A DNA stretch of 64,000 nucleotides from Sva-07 sp963715825 (lineage in GTDB: Bacteria > Actinomycetota > Acidimicrobiia > Acidimicrobiales > Ilumatobacteraceae). Below, piece by piece: positions 9,486 to 18,547 of this stretch (positions are counted from its first letter, which is position 1; every line of letters starts with the position of its first letter). Location: assembly GCA_963715825.1 (NCBI GenBank), contig CAVQSI010000016.1, forward strand, positions 1 through 64,000, given 5' to 3'. The position numbers and the translations under genes were made by a program. Under the pieces are notes generated by a model, which did no database searches, was not told the origin of the DNA, and saw nothing but the letters and a program-made list of their open reading frames with translations.

Positions 9486-10834
9486 TCACGCGGGTGGCGG
9501 CACCGAGCTGTCCGAGACCCAGTTGCCGTGGAACCCGAACGGCACCCGCTGCGGCAGGTGGATGCGGGCGACCTCGGGTCCGGTGAAGTCCTGGCCGTCG
9601 AGGATGCACAGCTCGCTGGAATCGCTCGCCGGGTCGTAGACGACGGTGAGAATCCACGCGTCGTCTTCGGCAGTGCTGTCCGCCTTCGGCACGACCAGCG
9701 GCTCGGCGCCGCCGCGGCCGGGCCCGAACTCATGGGCCTCGGTCGTGCCGGCGTCGACGTCGTGCTTGATGATCGCACCGTGCAGGTTGGGGCCTCCGAC
9801 GCTGACCTCGGAGGTGTAGCCGTAGCGGTGACGCTGGAGGCCGACCCGAGGATCGTGGCGGGGGAACTCCTGCGGACGATCGTCGAGGCGGGTCTCGAAC
9901 ACCCGCTTCGCCGTCGGATCGATCACCCATCTGTCGAACGTCGGGAGCGAGTCGGCGAACGGGCCGTGGCGATCGCGTCCATCATCGTGTCGTAGCGACA
10001 CAGATCGACCACGACCGTGCCGTCGTCGGCGTCGTAGGCGTTGAGGGGATGGAAGACGTAACACGGGTCGACGTCGCACCAGATGATGTCGTCGGCCGTC
10101 CCGGTCCGCGGGAGCAGGCCCACGCGGGCGGCTCGATCCGGCGCCCAGGTGAACGGCCACGGGTAACCCGCCACGACGACGTCGAGGTCGACGGTGACCG
10201 GCAGGTCGTACACCACGGCGTAGGTGTTCGTCAGCGACATGTCGTGGATCATCGGCATGTCGGGCACCGGCACATCGACCACCTTCGAGACGCGTCCGTC
10301 GGAGCCGACCACGACGTACTGGACGTGATCGACCAGGTCCGGCCAGTGGTACGCCATCGCATGCAGCTCGCCGGTCGCCGGGTCGTACTTCGGGTGAGCG
10401 CTGAACCCGTTCGGCAGCGTGTCGAAGAATCGGTTGGTGCCGACCGAGTCGAGTTCGTAGCCCAGTTCGACCGGCGGCGTTCCGCCCTCGACCATCGCCC
10501 ACGTCGTCCCGGCGAACCCACCGACGTTCGTGTTGGGCGAGAACCCGTCGCCGCCGTTCACCAGCCGGTTGCGGTACCACTCGGCTCGACCCCCTCGGAG
10601 ACGCACGCCGTGCACCATGCCGGCGCCGAAGAACCAGTGATGGACGGCTGGATCGATGTCGGATCCGGGGTTCGGACCGTTGCGCAGCCAACGTCCCTCG
10701 AGGTCGGCGGGGATCTCACCGGTGACGCGAAGGTCGACGGCGGTGACCTCCTGCTCCACCGGGGCGTAATTGCCGCCGAGGTACGGGTTCTCGCTCGGAC
10801 GAGGTGTGCGCACGGATGCAACGGTGTCGGTCAT
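9486..10834 (-). pseudogene. carotenoid cleavage oxygenase, one frameshift
   Basis: Non-haem iron dioxygenase of the carotenoid/apocarotenoid oxygenase family. The start MTDTVASVRTPRPSENPYL is followed by LRNGPNPG. Histidines that could form the four-His iron site appear in SAHPKYD, MIHDMSLT, YVFHPLNAYD and PFGFHGNWVSD. The first three lie in one frame, which ends at TMMDAIA. The last third (GPFADSLPTFDRWVIDP onward) is in another frame, with the switch near 9965-9975. Length is one base short of a multiple of three; restored, it encodes about 449 residues, the normal size. It is a real disruption or a sequencing deletion. Confidence 0.85.
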
Positions 10835-10840
10835 GTCGCC

Positions 10841-10869
10841 ACCCTGACCGATGGGTGAACGGCTGTCAA
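10841..10869 (-). promoter_or_regulatory. candidate promoter of the carotenoid oxygenase
   Basis: Read on the minus strand, TTGACA (10869-10864) is followed after 17 bases by CAGGGT (10846-10841), which sits six bases before the ATG. The -35 box is perfect and the -10 box is poor. A transcript from here would be nearly leaderless. Confidence 0.4.
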
Positions 10870-10954
10870 CCCTTATGGTGCTGAATCCGTTTGCGCTGCC
10901 GTTCGGGTGACCCGCCCCACCCGGATCCGCACGCAGACGTGGGATGTGGCGGCG

Positions 10955-11554
10955 TCAGCCTGCGGCTGGTGGCGCCGGCTGCACGGCGCGGAGGCCGGCC
11001 CAGGCGAGGTCGGCGACGACCTGGGCGATCTCGTCGGGATCGAACTCGTCGCCGCGCTCGACGAGCAGGCGGCTGGCACCTTCGGCCATGCCGACGAGGG
11101 AGTGCGCGATCGTCGTGCGGTGACGCTCGTCGATGTCGACGGCGATCAACGGGGCGACCGCCTTGGCGGCTTCGGCCGTGATCCGGGTGACGGCGGCGTT
11201 GAACTCGTCGTCGCGGCGTGTTCCCGACCCGAACAGGAATCGGAACCCATCGTGGTCTTCGGCGACCCAGCGGAAGTACGCACGGAAACCGAGCTCGGTC
11301 TGGCTCTTGCCGTCGGTGGCCTCGGCTGCCGCCTTCGCGATGTTGGCGAGGAGTCGGTTGCCGACCTCGTCGATCAGCGCCTGGTAGAGGTCGCGCTTGG
11401 AATCGAAGTGCTGGTAGAGGACCGGCTTGGTGACGCCGACGGCCTCGGCGACGTCGTTCATCGAGGCGCCATGGAAGCCGTGGGTGGCGAACACCTCGAG
11501 TGCGACGTCGAGGATCTGCTCGCGTCGTGCGGTTGCGGTGAGACGAGGGGACAT
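10955..11554 (-). CDS. TetR family transcriptional regulator
   Basis: A 199-residue regulator with a clear N-terminal TetR helix-turn-helix: RREQILDVALEVFATHGF, then MNDVAEAVGVTKPVLYQHF. The ligand-binding half has no recognisable specificity. The start ATG lies three bases from a palindromic site (11557-11572), so autoregulation is likely. Fatty-acid or acyl-CoA control is one possibility because an enoyl-CoA hydratase gene lies just beyond, but nothing in the sequence proves it. Confidence 0.93.
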   Translation of the reverse strand: MSPRLTATARREQILDVALEVFATHGFHGASMNDVAEAVGVTKPVLYQHFDSKRDLYQALIDEVGNRLLANIAKAAAEATDGKSQTELGFRAYFRWVAEDHDGFRFLFGSGTRRDDEFNAAVTRITAEAAKAVAPLIAVDIDERHRTTIAHSLVGMAEGASRLLVERGDEFDPDEIAQVVADLAWAGLRAVQPAPPAAG

Positions 11555-11556
11555 CA

Positions 11557-11572
11557 GTTACCCGATGGTAAC
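11557..11572. promoter_or_regulatory. palindromic operator upstream of tetR
   Basis: GTTACC-CGAT-GGTAAC, two perfect 6-bp arms around a four-base centre, lies immediately upstream of the TetR start codon. The size and symmetry suit a TetR dimer. Confidence 0.6.
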
Positions 11573-11621
11573 GGCACCAACGGCGTCAGGGAATGCAGCA
11601 GCTCCGCAATCAGCGCGTACC

Positions 11622-11900
11622 TCAGAAGCCGCGTTCGCGGTCGTCGCGCTCGGCGGCCTTGACGGCGTAGCCGACGATGATCGAGGGGGCGAGCAGCACA
11701 CAACCGATCACCAACGTGACGGTCACGAGGGTCGCCATCGCCGGTGAGAACCCGATGGCGAACGCGATGAAGAACAACGCCATTGCGAGCGCCACGAAGA
11801 GGTACCCGACTCGGTTGGCGAGCAGCGTCCACTTCGCGATCTGTGCACGGCGGGCGCGAACCGGATCGGTCTCTTCGGGCGTGGCAGGAGGCGTCGACAT
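11622..11900 (-). CDS. small two-helix membrane protein
   Basis: A 92-residue protein of unknown function. A charged N-terminus (TDPVRARRAQIAKW) is followed by two hydrophobic helices (YLFVALAMALFFIAFAIGF and LVTVTLVIGCVLLAPSIIVG) and a basic/acidic tail (KAAERDDRERGF). The pattern and GC-rich third positions support a real gene. Its start faces the enoyl-CoA hydratase gene, and the two share an intergenic stretch of 37 bp. Confidence 0.7.
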   Translation of the reverse strand: MSTPPATPEETDPVRARRAQIAKWTLLANRVGYLFVALAMALFFIAFAIGFSPAMATLVTVTLVIGCVLLAPSIIVGYAVKAAERDDRERGF

Positions 11901-11937
11901 ACAGTCGTGTCATGCTACGAGCGCGAGCGCACCGGAC

Positions 11938-12678
11938 ATGACGGTCGATCTGACCCACGATGGATTCGTGTCGGTCGTCACGCTCGACCGGCCGTCGAGA
12001 CGCAACGCGGTCGACCACGCCACCCTGCTCGAACTGCTCGACGTGCAGGCGGCGATCACGGCGCGTGCTCCGGATGCGATCCGGGCGGTCGTCCTGACGG
12101 GCAAGCCACCCGCTTTCAGCGCAGGTGCCGATCTCAACGGCGTGGAGGAGGGCCAGTTCGCGACCGATCTCGCTGCGGTGCTGCGCGGGTTCGGTCGGTT
12201 GTCGGTCCCGGTGATCGCTGCGATCGACGGCCCGGCGCTCGGGGCGGGAGCACAGTTGGCGATCGCCACGGATCTGCGGGTCGCGACGCCGTCGAGCGTG
12301 CTCGGGATCCCCGCTGCCAAGCTCGGCCTGGTGGTCGACCACTGGACCATCCGCCGACTCGCCTCGGAGTTCTCGCCACCGATCGCTCGGGCAATGCTGC
12401 TCGCCGCGCAGACCTACACCGCCGAGCAACTGCACGCCACCGGCGGCATCCATCGCCTCGGCACGCTTGACGATGCGGTCGCCTGGGCGCACGAACTGTC
12501 GCAGTTGGCGCCGCTCACCATCGCCGGCCACAAGGTCGGACTCGAGCGCTCGGCCACGGAACCCGGCATCGACGACGTGTTCGAAGCGGCCCGCAGCGCA
12601 GCCTGGGCGAGCGCCGACGCCGAGGAAGGACGCACCGCCTTCTTGGACAAACGTCGCCCGGACTTCGCCGGTCGCTGA
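11938..12678 (+). CDS. enoyl-CoA hydratase/isomerase family protein
   Basis: Crotonase-fold protein of 246 residues: VSVVTLDRPSRRNAVD near the start, the oxyanion-hole segment PPAFSAGADLNGVEE, and IAAIDGPALGAGAQLAIATD in the middle. Usual substrates are 2-enoyl-CoA thioesters in fatty acid or amino acid degradation. The catalytic Glu pair of true hydratases is not obvious, so the exact reaction is uncertain. The ATG at 11938 is used because upstream codons run into the oppositely oriented membrane protein gene. Confidence 0.88.
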   Translation: MTVDLTHDGFVSVVTLDRPSRRNAVDHATLLELLDVQAAITARAPDAIRAVVLTGKPPAFSAGADLNGVEEGQFATDLAAVLRGFGRLSVPVIAAIDGPALGAGAQLAIATDLRVATPSSVLGIPAAKLGLVVDHWTIRRLASEFSPPIARAMLLAAQTYTAEQLHATGGIHRLGTLDDAVAWAHELSQLAPLTIAGHKVGLERSATEPGIDDVFEAARSAAWASADAEEGRTAFLDKRRPDFAGR

Positions 12679-12689
12679 GGGACGTGCGA

Positions 12690-12705
12690 CGCCGGCCTTC
12701 CGGCG
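12690..12705. terminator. hairpin between convergent genes
   Basis: CGCCGG-CCTT-CCGGCG forms a perfect 6-bp stem with a four-base loop. It lies in the 30-bp gap between the enoyl-CoA hydratase and the convergent sugar dehydrogenase. There is no T tract. Confidence 0.45.
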
Positions 12706-12708
12706 CCG

Positions 12709-14280
12709 CTAGGGACCGATGCCGTTGCGGGTGTCGAGGAGTCGGGTGGGGTTGGTGATGGGGGTGTAGCCGGAGCCGGCGGGGAAGTAGCCGTTGAGGT
12801 CGGCGAGGACGTCGATGGTGGTGTCGCTGTAGATGCAGATGCGTCCGTTGGTGCCGGGGCGGGCGATGACGAGGTTGGGGATGGTCTGTCCGTTGGTGAA
12901 GTTGAGGTTGGAGGCTTCGGGTCGGGGTTGGCCGCAGGGGTGGATGGTGGCGAAGCCGGCGTTGCGGGCGTTGACGGCGGTCATGTTGAGTACGACGGCG
13001 TCGGCGTTGGCAGGCACACCGGCGACGCCGGTGACCTGCAGCTGAATCGTCTGGGGTGTCGGCGCCAGGACGACGTTCAGTTTGCGCACCTGGGACGACC
13101 CGTTGAGCGTGTAGTAGAGCGACGTGCCGCCCGGCTCGCTGACGAACGCCATGTCGGCGAGTCCGAACGCCTCGGTGAGGATCGGCCGGTCGAAGTCCAC
13201 GCCACCTGCGGCGTCGCGCAACCACACCCGGCCTCGGCCGCCGTCGGCGAACACGTACCCGCCCACGAACTGGTCGGGCCAGGTGGCGTCGGGCACGAAG
13301 GCGCCTGCGGTGATGAACGTGCCGACCGATCGTGGGTAGTCGAGGATCGGATCGGTGATGCCTGGCGGCGGTCCGGCGCACGGCGGGTTCTGCCCGCGTG
13401 GGCACTGTCCCTCACGCATGTTCCAGCCGTAGTTCGCGCCAGCGGCGCCGAGGTTGACCTCCTCGCGGGCGCTCTGGCCGACGTCGTTGACGAAGAACCG
13501 CGGGGAGTTCGGATCAAACGCGAATCGATACGGATTGCGCAGACCCCAGGCGTAGATCTCCTGACACTGCGTCGTGGGCGTCGCACCCGTGTTGCCTCTG
13601 CTCCCGCACGCCACCGTGCCCGCTCCGCTGAGTGGGTTCCCGGGAGCAGGCGCCCCGGTGAACCGGTCGAGACGCAGGATCTTGCCGTTGAGCAGCGACA
13701 GGTCCTGGGCCGCGTCGTTGGATCCGCCGGAACCCGAGTCGCCGCGTGGGTCACCTCCGGCATCGCCCGTCGAGACATACAGGAAGCCGTCCGGGCCGAC
13801 GTCGAGGTCGCCGGCGTTGTGGTTGCCGTTCACCGAGGAGATGTTGTCGATCAGGACCTGTTCGGATCCGACGTCGATCTGGTTGCCTGACATCACGAAC
13901 GCGCTCACCCGGTTGACGCATCCGCCCGGTGCTCCCGGTGCGGTCCGGGTGTAGAACGTGTACACCCGTCCGGACGTCGAGAACGTTGGGTCGTGGGTGA
14001 AGCCGAGCAGACCCCGTTCGCCGCCCGCGCAGACGCCCAACTGGGCCGCCGGCGAGGCCAGCAACTGACCGGTCGCCGAATCGATCAGACGTACCCGACC
14101 CGTTTCCTGCTCGAGCACCACCACACGCCCGCCTGGCAACGCCTCGACAGCGGTCGGCGACGGGACCGCCGCAACGAGCGTGTCGGTGAGTCCCGGCGCC
14201 GGAGCGGCAGTCACGCGATCGGTGACTGGGGCACCGGCGGCGGACGCCAGCACGAGGGCGATCACGGCGAGCCGGCGCAT
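12709..14280 (-). CDS. secreted PQQ-type glucose/sorbosone dehydrogenase with C-terminal surface module
   Basis: A 523-residue exported protein. The signal peptide is MRRLAVIALVLASAAGAPV. A beta-propeller of the soluble glucose/sorbosone dehydrogenase family follows (RGLLGFTHDPTF, NHNAGDLDVGPDGFLYVSTG, YAWGLRNPYRFAFDP, NYGWNMREGQCP). The last 105 or so residues are a separate module (VTGVAGVPANADAVVLNMTA ... NPTRLLDTRNGIG) of a type I associate with Ilumatobacter surface proteins. The DNA of that module uses almost only C-ending codons, unlike the propeller. TACTGT lies six bases before the ATG, suggesting a leaderless message. Substrate is not predictable. Confidence 0.88.
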   Translation of the reverse strand: MRRLAVIALVLASAAGAPVTDRVTAAPAPGLTDTLVAAVPSPTAVEALPGGRVVVLEQETGRVRLIDSATGQLLASPAAQLGVCAGGERGLLGFTHDPTFSTSGRVYTFYTRTAPGAPGGCVNRVSAFVMSGNQIDVGSEQVLIDNISSVNGNHNAGDLDVGPDGFLYVSTGDAGGDPRGDSGSGGSNDAAQDLSLLNGKILRLDRFTGAPAPGNPLSGAGTVACGSRGNTGATPTTQCQEIYAWGLRNPYRFAFDPNSPRFFVNDVGQSAREEVNLGAAGANYGWNMREGQCPRGQNPPCAGPPPGITDPILDYPRSVGTFITAGAFVPDATWPDQFVGGYVFADGGRGRVWLRDAAGGVDFDRPILTEAFGLADMAFVSEPGGTSLYYTLNGSSQVRKLNVVLAPTPQTIQLQVTGVAGVPANADAVVLNMTAVNARNAGFATIHPCGQPRPEASNLNFTNGQTIPNLVIARPGTNGRICIYSDTTIDVLADLNGYFPAGSGYTPITNPTRLLDTRNGIGP

Positions 14281-14331
14281 GCCAGGACAGTACCCGTCGC
14301 GAGCCGGCTCGGCAGTCCGGTCGTTGATGCC

Positions 14332-15561
14332 TCAGAGGCTCGGCGGGAGGAGCCGGTTGACGTTCTGGAAGAAGAAGTAGAGCACGATCACGAACGGGAC
14401 GATGCCGACACACAGGCCGACCCAGTCGCGCCGGACACGGCGGCTGAGCAGGTACGACAGGATCCCGATGGCGGCGAGCGCCAGGCCCCACAGTGCCACC
14501 TGGCCATTGGCGCCGGGGTCGCTGAACCAGCCGCCGGAGAACGCGTCCGCAATCTCGGCGTCGACCGGCGCCGGAATCGCCGACTCGGGCTCTGGCTCGT
14601 CGGCGGCCTCGGTCGGGTCGGCGATGGCGGTGGTGTTGGTCGGCTCGGCGGGATCGGCCGGCTCGATCGCCACGACCGTGTTCGTCGGGTCGGGGTCGTC
14701 GCTGACCGGCGCGTCCTCGCGTCCGTAGTTGATCAATGCCTCGCCGACCGGTCCGGTCGTCAACGTCGGATCGAGCGCGGCGTAGATGATGATGCGTTCG
14801 CGTGTCGTCCACTTCGGATGGCACGACGTCAGCGTCAAGGTGGCCCGCTCGGTGTCGACGGTGGCGATCACCTGGTAGTCCTCGGGCGTGACGATCTCCT
14901 GGCCGGTCACGCGGTAGACGTAGCGGCCGGCGAGGGTCGTCGTGACGATCTCGTCGCCGACCTGCAGCTTGTCGACGTCGTAGAACGGCTGGCCGTAGGT
15001 CGTGCGGTGCCCGGCGATCGCCGAGTTGCCGAGCTGGCCTGGCATCGGCGTGCCGGGGTAGTGCCCCGGACCCTTCTTCAGATCGTTCTTGTCGACGCCC
15101 GCCACGACGATGTTGTCGACACCGATCTGGGGGATCTCGATGCGGGCGATCGGGTCGCCCTCCTCGATGGGTGGGAACGCAGCAGCGACGACTGGCTCGG
15201 TGACTGGCTCGGTGACCGGCTCGGCGACCGGCTCGCTCGGGGTCTCGGCCTCGACGACACCGTCGGTGGTCGGCACGTCGGGTGTGGGATCGACGACCGG
15301 GGTCTCGTCAGCGGGTACCTCGGCGAGGAGCTCCTCGAACTCGCTCTCGAGGGCGTTCTGTGCTCGGGCGGTCTCGATCCCCGTGCCCCACAACTGATAG
15401 GCGACGAAGCCGAACATCAACAGGCCGGCAGCGATCAGCGTCTTGCCGATCCCGCCGACCCACCAGCGCCAGTCGTGCGGGGGTGGCGGCCGGTCGAACT
15501 TGCGGACGCGGGTCGACCCAGCCTTTGCTTGCTCGGTGGCGGGCTCCGCGACGTCCAACAC
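14332..15561 (-). CDS. class E sortase with extended C-terminus
   Basis: Membrane transpeptidase that attaches secreted proteins to the cell surface. The 409-residue protein has an N-terminal anchor (GIGKTLIAAGLLMFGFVAYQ) and an acidic, Pro/Thr-rich linker with an EPVTEPVTEPV repeat. The sortase core has the catalytic His in AIAGHRTTYG, the Cys in LTLTSCHPKW and the Arg in TTRERI. An unusual second acidic linker and two more helices follow (WGLALAAIGILSYLL, WVGLCVGIVPFVIVLYFFF). The GTG at 15561 is supported by TAGCGT eight bases upstream. No sorting-signal substrate is next to it. Confidence 0.88.
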   Translation of the reverse strand: MLDVAEPATEQAKAGSTRVRKFDRPPPPHDWRWWVGGIGKTLIAAGLLMFGFVAYQLWGTGIETARAQNALESEFEELLAEVPADETPVVDPTPDVPTTDGVVEAETPSEPVAEPVTEPVTEPVVAAAFPPIEEGDPIARIEIPQIGVDNIVVAGVDKNDLKKGPGHYPGTPMPGQLGNSAIAGHRTTYGQPFYDVDKLQVGDEIVTTTLAGRYVYRVTGQEIVTPEDYQVIATVDTERATLTLTSCHPKWTTRERIIIYAALDPTLTTGPVGEALINYGREDAPVSDDPDPTNTVVAIEPADPAEPTNTTAIADPTEAADEPEPESAIPAPVDAEIADAFSGGWFSDPGANGQVALWGLALAAIGILSYLLSRRVRRDWVGLCVGIVPFVIVLYFFFQNVNRLLPPSL

Positions 15562-15636
15562 GAGGATCGACGCTAGCTGCGCTGCCCTTCCACGCGATCG
15601 CGGTTGTCGAACTCTTTCTCCCTAGCGTGGGCGCCG

Positions 15637-16323
15637 ATGTCGACGCCGGTCGTGGAACTCGAGGACGCCGTGGCCGTGCTCGGTCGGTTCCCGGCGCTCG
15701 CCGGCGCCACGTTGACGGTCACCGAAGGCGAGATCGTGCTGCTGCGGGGGCCGAACGGTGCCGGCAAGACGACGCTGCTGCGCCTGTGCGCCGGGTTGTT
15801 GCCGCTCGTGCGCGGCACCGGCACCGTGCTCGGGCTCGACCTCGCCACCCATCGCGAGTCGATCCGCCGCACCGTTGGGCTGCTCGGGCACCAGAACGGG
15901 CTGTACCTCGATCTCACCGTCGCCGAGAACGTCGGGTTCTGGGGGTCGACCGTCGGCGCCTCCGACGCCGAGATGCATGCCGCGATGGCCCGTCTCGACG
16001 TGGCAGGGCGGCTCGCCGACGTCGCCGTGTCGAAGCTGTCGGCCGGCCAGAAACGCAGGACGGCGTTGGCGTGTCTCATCGCCCGACGGGCGCAGCTCTG
16101 GCTGCTCGACGAACCCCACGCTGGCCTCGATGCCTCCGCCCGCGACGAACTCGACGACACGCTTCGGCAGGCAGCCGCGGCCGGCGCCACGATGCTCGTT
16201 GCCAGCCACGAACTCGAGCGGGCCGGCTCGCTGGCCACCCGGACCGTCGACGTCATCGCCGGCAGGGTCCACGAGGTGGCGCCGGGTGGGTCGGGCTCGG
16301 AGCCTCAGGAGGGCGGGCGATGA
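15637..16323 (+). CDS. ccmA: haem exporter ATP-binding protein CcmA
   Basis: ATPase of the CcmABCD complex that loads haem onto CcmE for cytochrome c assembly. It has 228 residues, Walker A GPNGAGKTTLLRL, signature KLSAGQKRR and Walker B LWLLDEPHAGLD. The ATG at 15637 follows TAGCGT by eight bases, marking the promoter of the whole ccm cluster and a leaderless start. The stop overlaps the ccmB ATG (ATGA). Confidence 0.93.
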   Translation: MSTPVVELEDAVAVLGRFPALAGATLTVTEGEIVLLRGPNGAGKTTLLRLCAGLLPLVRGTGTVLGLDLATHRESIRRTVGLLGHQNGLYLDLTVAENVGFWGSTVGASDAEMHAAMARLDVAGRLADVAVSKLSAGQKRRTALACLIARRAQLWLLDEPHAGLDASARDELDDTLRQAAAAGATMLVASHELERAGSLATRTVDVIAGRVHEVAPGGSGSEPQEGGR

Positions 16324-17003
16324 GCACGCTGCGGATCGCCCGTGCGGTGGCGGCCAAGGACCTGCGCATCGAGTGGAACAGCCGGGTGTTCGTCAACCAG
16401 GTGCTGCCGTTCGCCGGTGTCACCCTCGTGATCTTCGCCTTTGCGCTCGACGCCGACGTGGTGCTCGAGCGGGTGGCGCCCGGCCTGGTCTGGTTGGCCA
16501 CGTTGTTCTCGATGCTCGTGCTGGTGCAGCGGGCGTTCGCGGTCGAGACCGCCGACGGCGCGCTCGATGCGCTGCGCGTCGCCGGCGTCGATCCCCGCGC
16601 GATCTACCTGGGCAAAGCGGTCGCGCTCGGCGTGCAGTTGCTCCTGCTCGAGGTCGTCCTGCTGGCCGCTGCGGTGGTCCTCTACGGCCAAACGATTCCG
16701 GCGGACGGCTGGGTGCTCCTCGTCACAACTCTGATCTCCGCGACGTGCGGGCTCGCCGCGGTCGGTACCCTGTACGGAGGCCTTGCCGCAGGGTTCACGG
16801 GTCGCGAGACGTTGCTCCCGCTGCTCACGTTCCCCGCGGTGGCGCCCGTCCTGATCGGAGCAACACGAGCGGTCGAAGCAGCGCTCGGCACGGCAGGTGC
16901 GGTGGTGTCGGACGGCTGGCCCTGGGTGGGCCTGCTGACCGTCTTCGCCGTGGCCTTCGGTGTCGGCGGTGCACTGGCGTTCGGTCCGTTGATCGACGAA
17001 TGA
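16320..17003 (+). CDS. ccmB: haem exporter membrane protein CcmB
   Basis: Six-helix permease partner of CcmA, 227 residues (AKDLRIEWNSRVFVNQVLPF at the start, LPLLTFPAVAPVLIGATRA in the middle). Family position and the four-base overlap with ccmA make the assignment strong. It acts in the cytoplasmic membrane. Confidence 0.92.
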   Translation: MSTLRIARAVAAKDLRIEWNSRVFVNQVLPFAGVTLVIFAFALDADVVLERVAPGLVWLATLFSMLVLVQRAFAVETADGALDALRVAGVDPRAIYLGKAVALGVQLLLLEVVLLAAAVVLYGQTIPADGWVLLVTTLISATCGLAAVGTLYGGLAAGFTGRETLLPLLTFPAVAPVLIGATRAVEAALGTAGAVVSDGWPWVGLLTVFAVAFGVGGALAFGPLIDE

Positions 17004-17043
17004 AACGAACTCCGCCCCCCATCCCCCATCGCAGGAATCGGAC

Positions 17044-17889
17044 ATGACGACGACGGATCCCACGCTCAGCCCGACCGAAGCAGCCGGTGCCCGCCCGGAC
17101 ACCGGCGCCGGAACCGGCACCCGGGGCACCAGGATCATCGGGATCGCCACCCTCGTCGCGATGGGCTGGCTCGTCGCCTTCGGTCTCGGGTTCTCGCCCG
17201 AGGATCGCGACCAGCGCGAGAGCGTCCGCCTGCTGTACGTGCACGTGCCGACGATCTGGATCGCGTACCTCGCCTTCACCGTCACCGCGATCGCGTCGGG
17301 GATGTACTTCTTCGGCAAGAAGCACTCGCTCGGCTGGGATCGTCTCGCCGGCGCCAGCGCCGAGATCGGCACGGCATTCGTGGCCGTCACCCTCGTGATC
17401 GGTGCCATGTGGGGTCGCCTCACGTGGGGTGTGTTCTGGCAGTGGGACGCCCGCCTCACCACCACGGCGCTGCTGTTCGTCACCTACATCGGCTACCTGG
17501 CCGTCCGCCGGCTCGGCGGCACCCACGACCAACGCGCCCGTCGGAGCGCCGTGATCGGCATGCTCGCCGTGCTCGAGATCCCGCTGGTGCACTGGAGCGT
17601 CCGTCTCTGGCGCAGCCTGCACCAGGAGGCCACCGTGCTGGGCACCGACGGCGACGTCAGCATGGACGGCCTGATGCTGTTCAGCCTCTTCGTCGGCGTG
17701 GTCGCCTTCTCGCTGCTCTACCTCTGGCTGGTGATCCACCGCACGCGGGTGATGGCGATGGAGGACCTGCTCGACGATCGCGGGCTCGACGACGCCCTCG
17801 CTGCCCGCCGCGCCGAGGCGACGACCGCAGATGTCGGCCCCGTCGGCCAGACCCCGAGTACTCAGCGCACCCAGGAAGGAACCGTCTGA
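17044..17889 (+). CDS. ccmC: haem-handling protein CcmC
   Basis: Six-helix haem handling protein of 281 residues. The tryptophan-rich periplasmic motif is clear (WGVFWQWDARLTTT), with flanking histidines in VHVPTIWIAYL and PLVHWSVRLW that usually ligate haem. A Gly/Thr-rich N-terminal extension and an Ala-rich C-terminal tail exceed the family core. AGGA lies seven bases before the ATG. The stop overlaps the ccmD start (TGATG). Confidence 0.94.
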   Translation: MTTTDPTLSPTEAAGARPDTGAGTGTRGTRIIGIATLVAMGWLVAFGLGFSPEDRDQRESVRLLYVHVPTIWIAYLAFTVTAIASGMYFFGKKHSLGWDRLAGASAEIGTAFVAVTLVIGAMWGRLTWGVFWQWDARLTTTALLFVTYIGYLAVRRLGGTHDQRARRSAVIGMLAVLEIPLVHWSVRLWRSLHQEATVLGTDGDVSMDGLMLFSLFVGVVAFSLLYLWLVIHRTRVMAMEDLLDDRGLDDALAARRAEATTADVGPVGQTPSTQRTQEGTV

Positions 17890-18023
17890 TGGAGGACGCA
17901 GGATTCATCATCGGTGGCTACGTGTTGACGTTCGTCACCGTGTCGTTGATGGCGTGGAGGGTGGTGCGCTCCGGGAAACGACTCGGAAAACAGGTGCCCG
18001 ACGCGGACAAGTACTGGGTCTGA
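17889..18023 (+). CDS. ccmD: small haem exporter subunit CcmD
   Basis: A 44-residue single-helix protein (FIIGGYVLTFVTVSLMAWRV) with a basic C-terminal flank, at the position of CcmD between ccmC and ccmE. CcmD is poorly conserved, so the call rests on size, topology, the overlap with ccmC and gene order. Confidence 0.82.
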   Translation: MEDAGFIIGGYVLTFVTVSLMAWRVVRSGKRLGKQVPDADKYWV

Positions 18024-18043
18024 GCGAGCAGAATGAACACAGC

Positions 18044-18547
18044 ATGAACGACGACGCGACCGACATCGATCTCTCGCCCCGTACCCCCGTCGGGGCTGCG
18101 CCACCGGTGCGCAAGAAGCGCAACTGGATGGCCTTCGCCGTGCTCGGCCTGGTGGTGGTCGCCGGCGGGGTGATCGTCACGCAGTTCCTCACCCAAGCCG
18201 TCGACTACTACTGCAACGTCGACGAGGTCGGCCGTCGCGACGGCTGCGACGAGGACCGCCGCATCCGGCTCCAGGGCACCGTCGACGAAGGCACCGTCGA
18301 CCGCGTCGCCAACACGACCGTGTTCACCATCACGTTCAACGGCGAGACGATCCCGGTCAGCTACGACGGCGAGCCCGGTGGCATCTTCAAAGAGTGCATC
18401 CCCGTCGTCGTCCACGGCGTGATCGAAGGCGGCACGCTGCTCGGCGACCGAGTCGAGGTCAAGCACTCCGACGAATACGTCGCGGTCAATGACGAGCGGG
18501 TGGCCGACGCCGAGTCAGCCGGCTGCCCCGACGCGTCCACCACGTGA
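18044..18547 (+). CDS. ccmE: haem chaperone CcmE
   Basis: Membrane-anchored periplasmic haem chaperone, 167 residues. The anchor WMAFAVLGLVVVAGGVIVTQ is followed by an OB-fold with the haem-binding motif VKHSDEYV, which matches the KHDENY pattern, so the covalent-haem His and the downstream Tyr are kept. Several extra cysteines (YYCN, DGCDE, KECIP) are present that classical CcmE lacks. The stop overlaps the start of ccmF (TGATG). Confidence 0.92.
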   Translation: MNDDATDIDLSPRTPVGAAPPVRKKRNWMAFAVLGLVVVAGGVIVTQFLTQAVDYYCNVDEVGRRDGCDEDRRIRLQGTVDEGTVDRVANTTVFTITFNGETIPVSYDGEPGGIFKECIPVVVHGVIEGGTLLGDRVEVKHSDEYVAVNDERVADAESAGCPDASTT

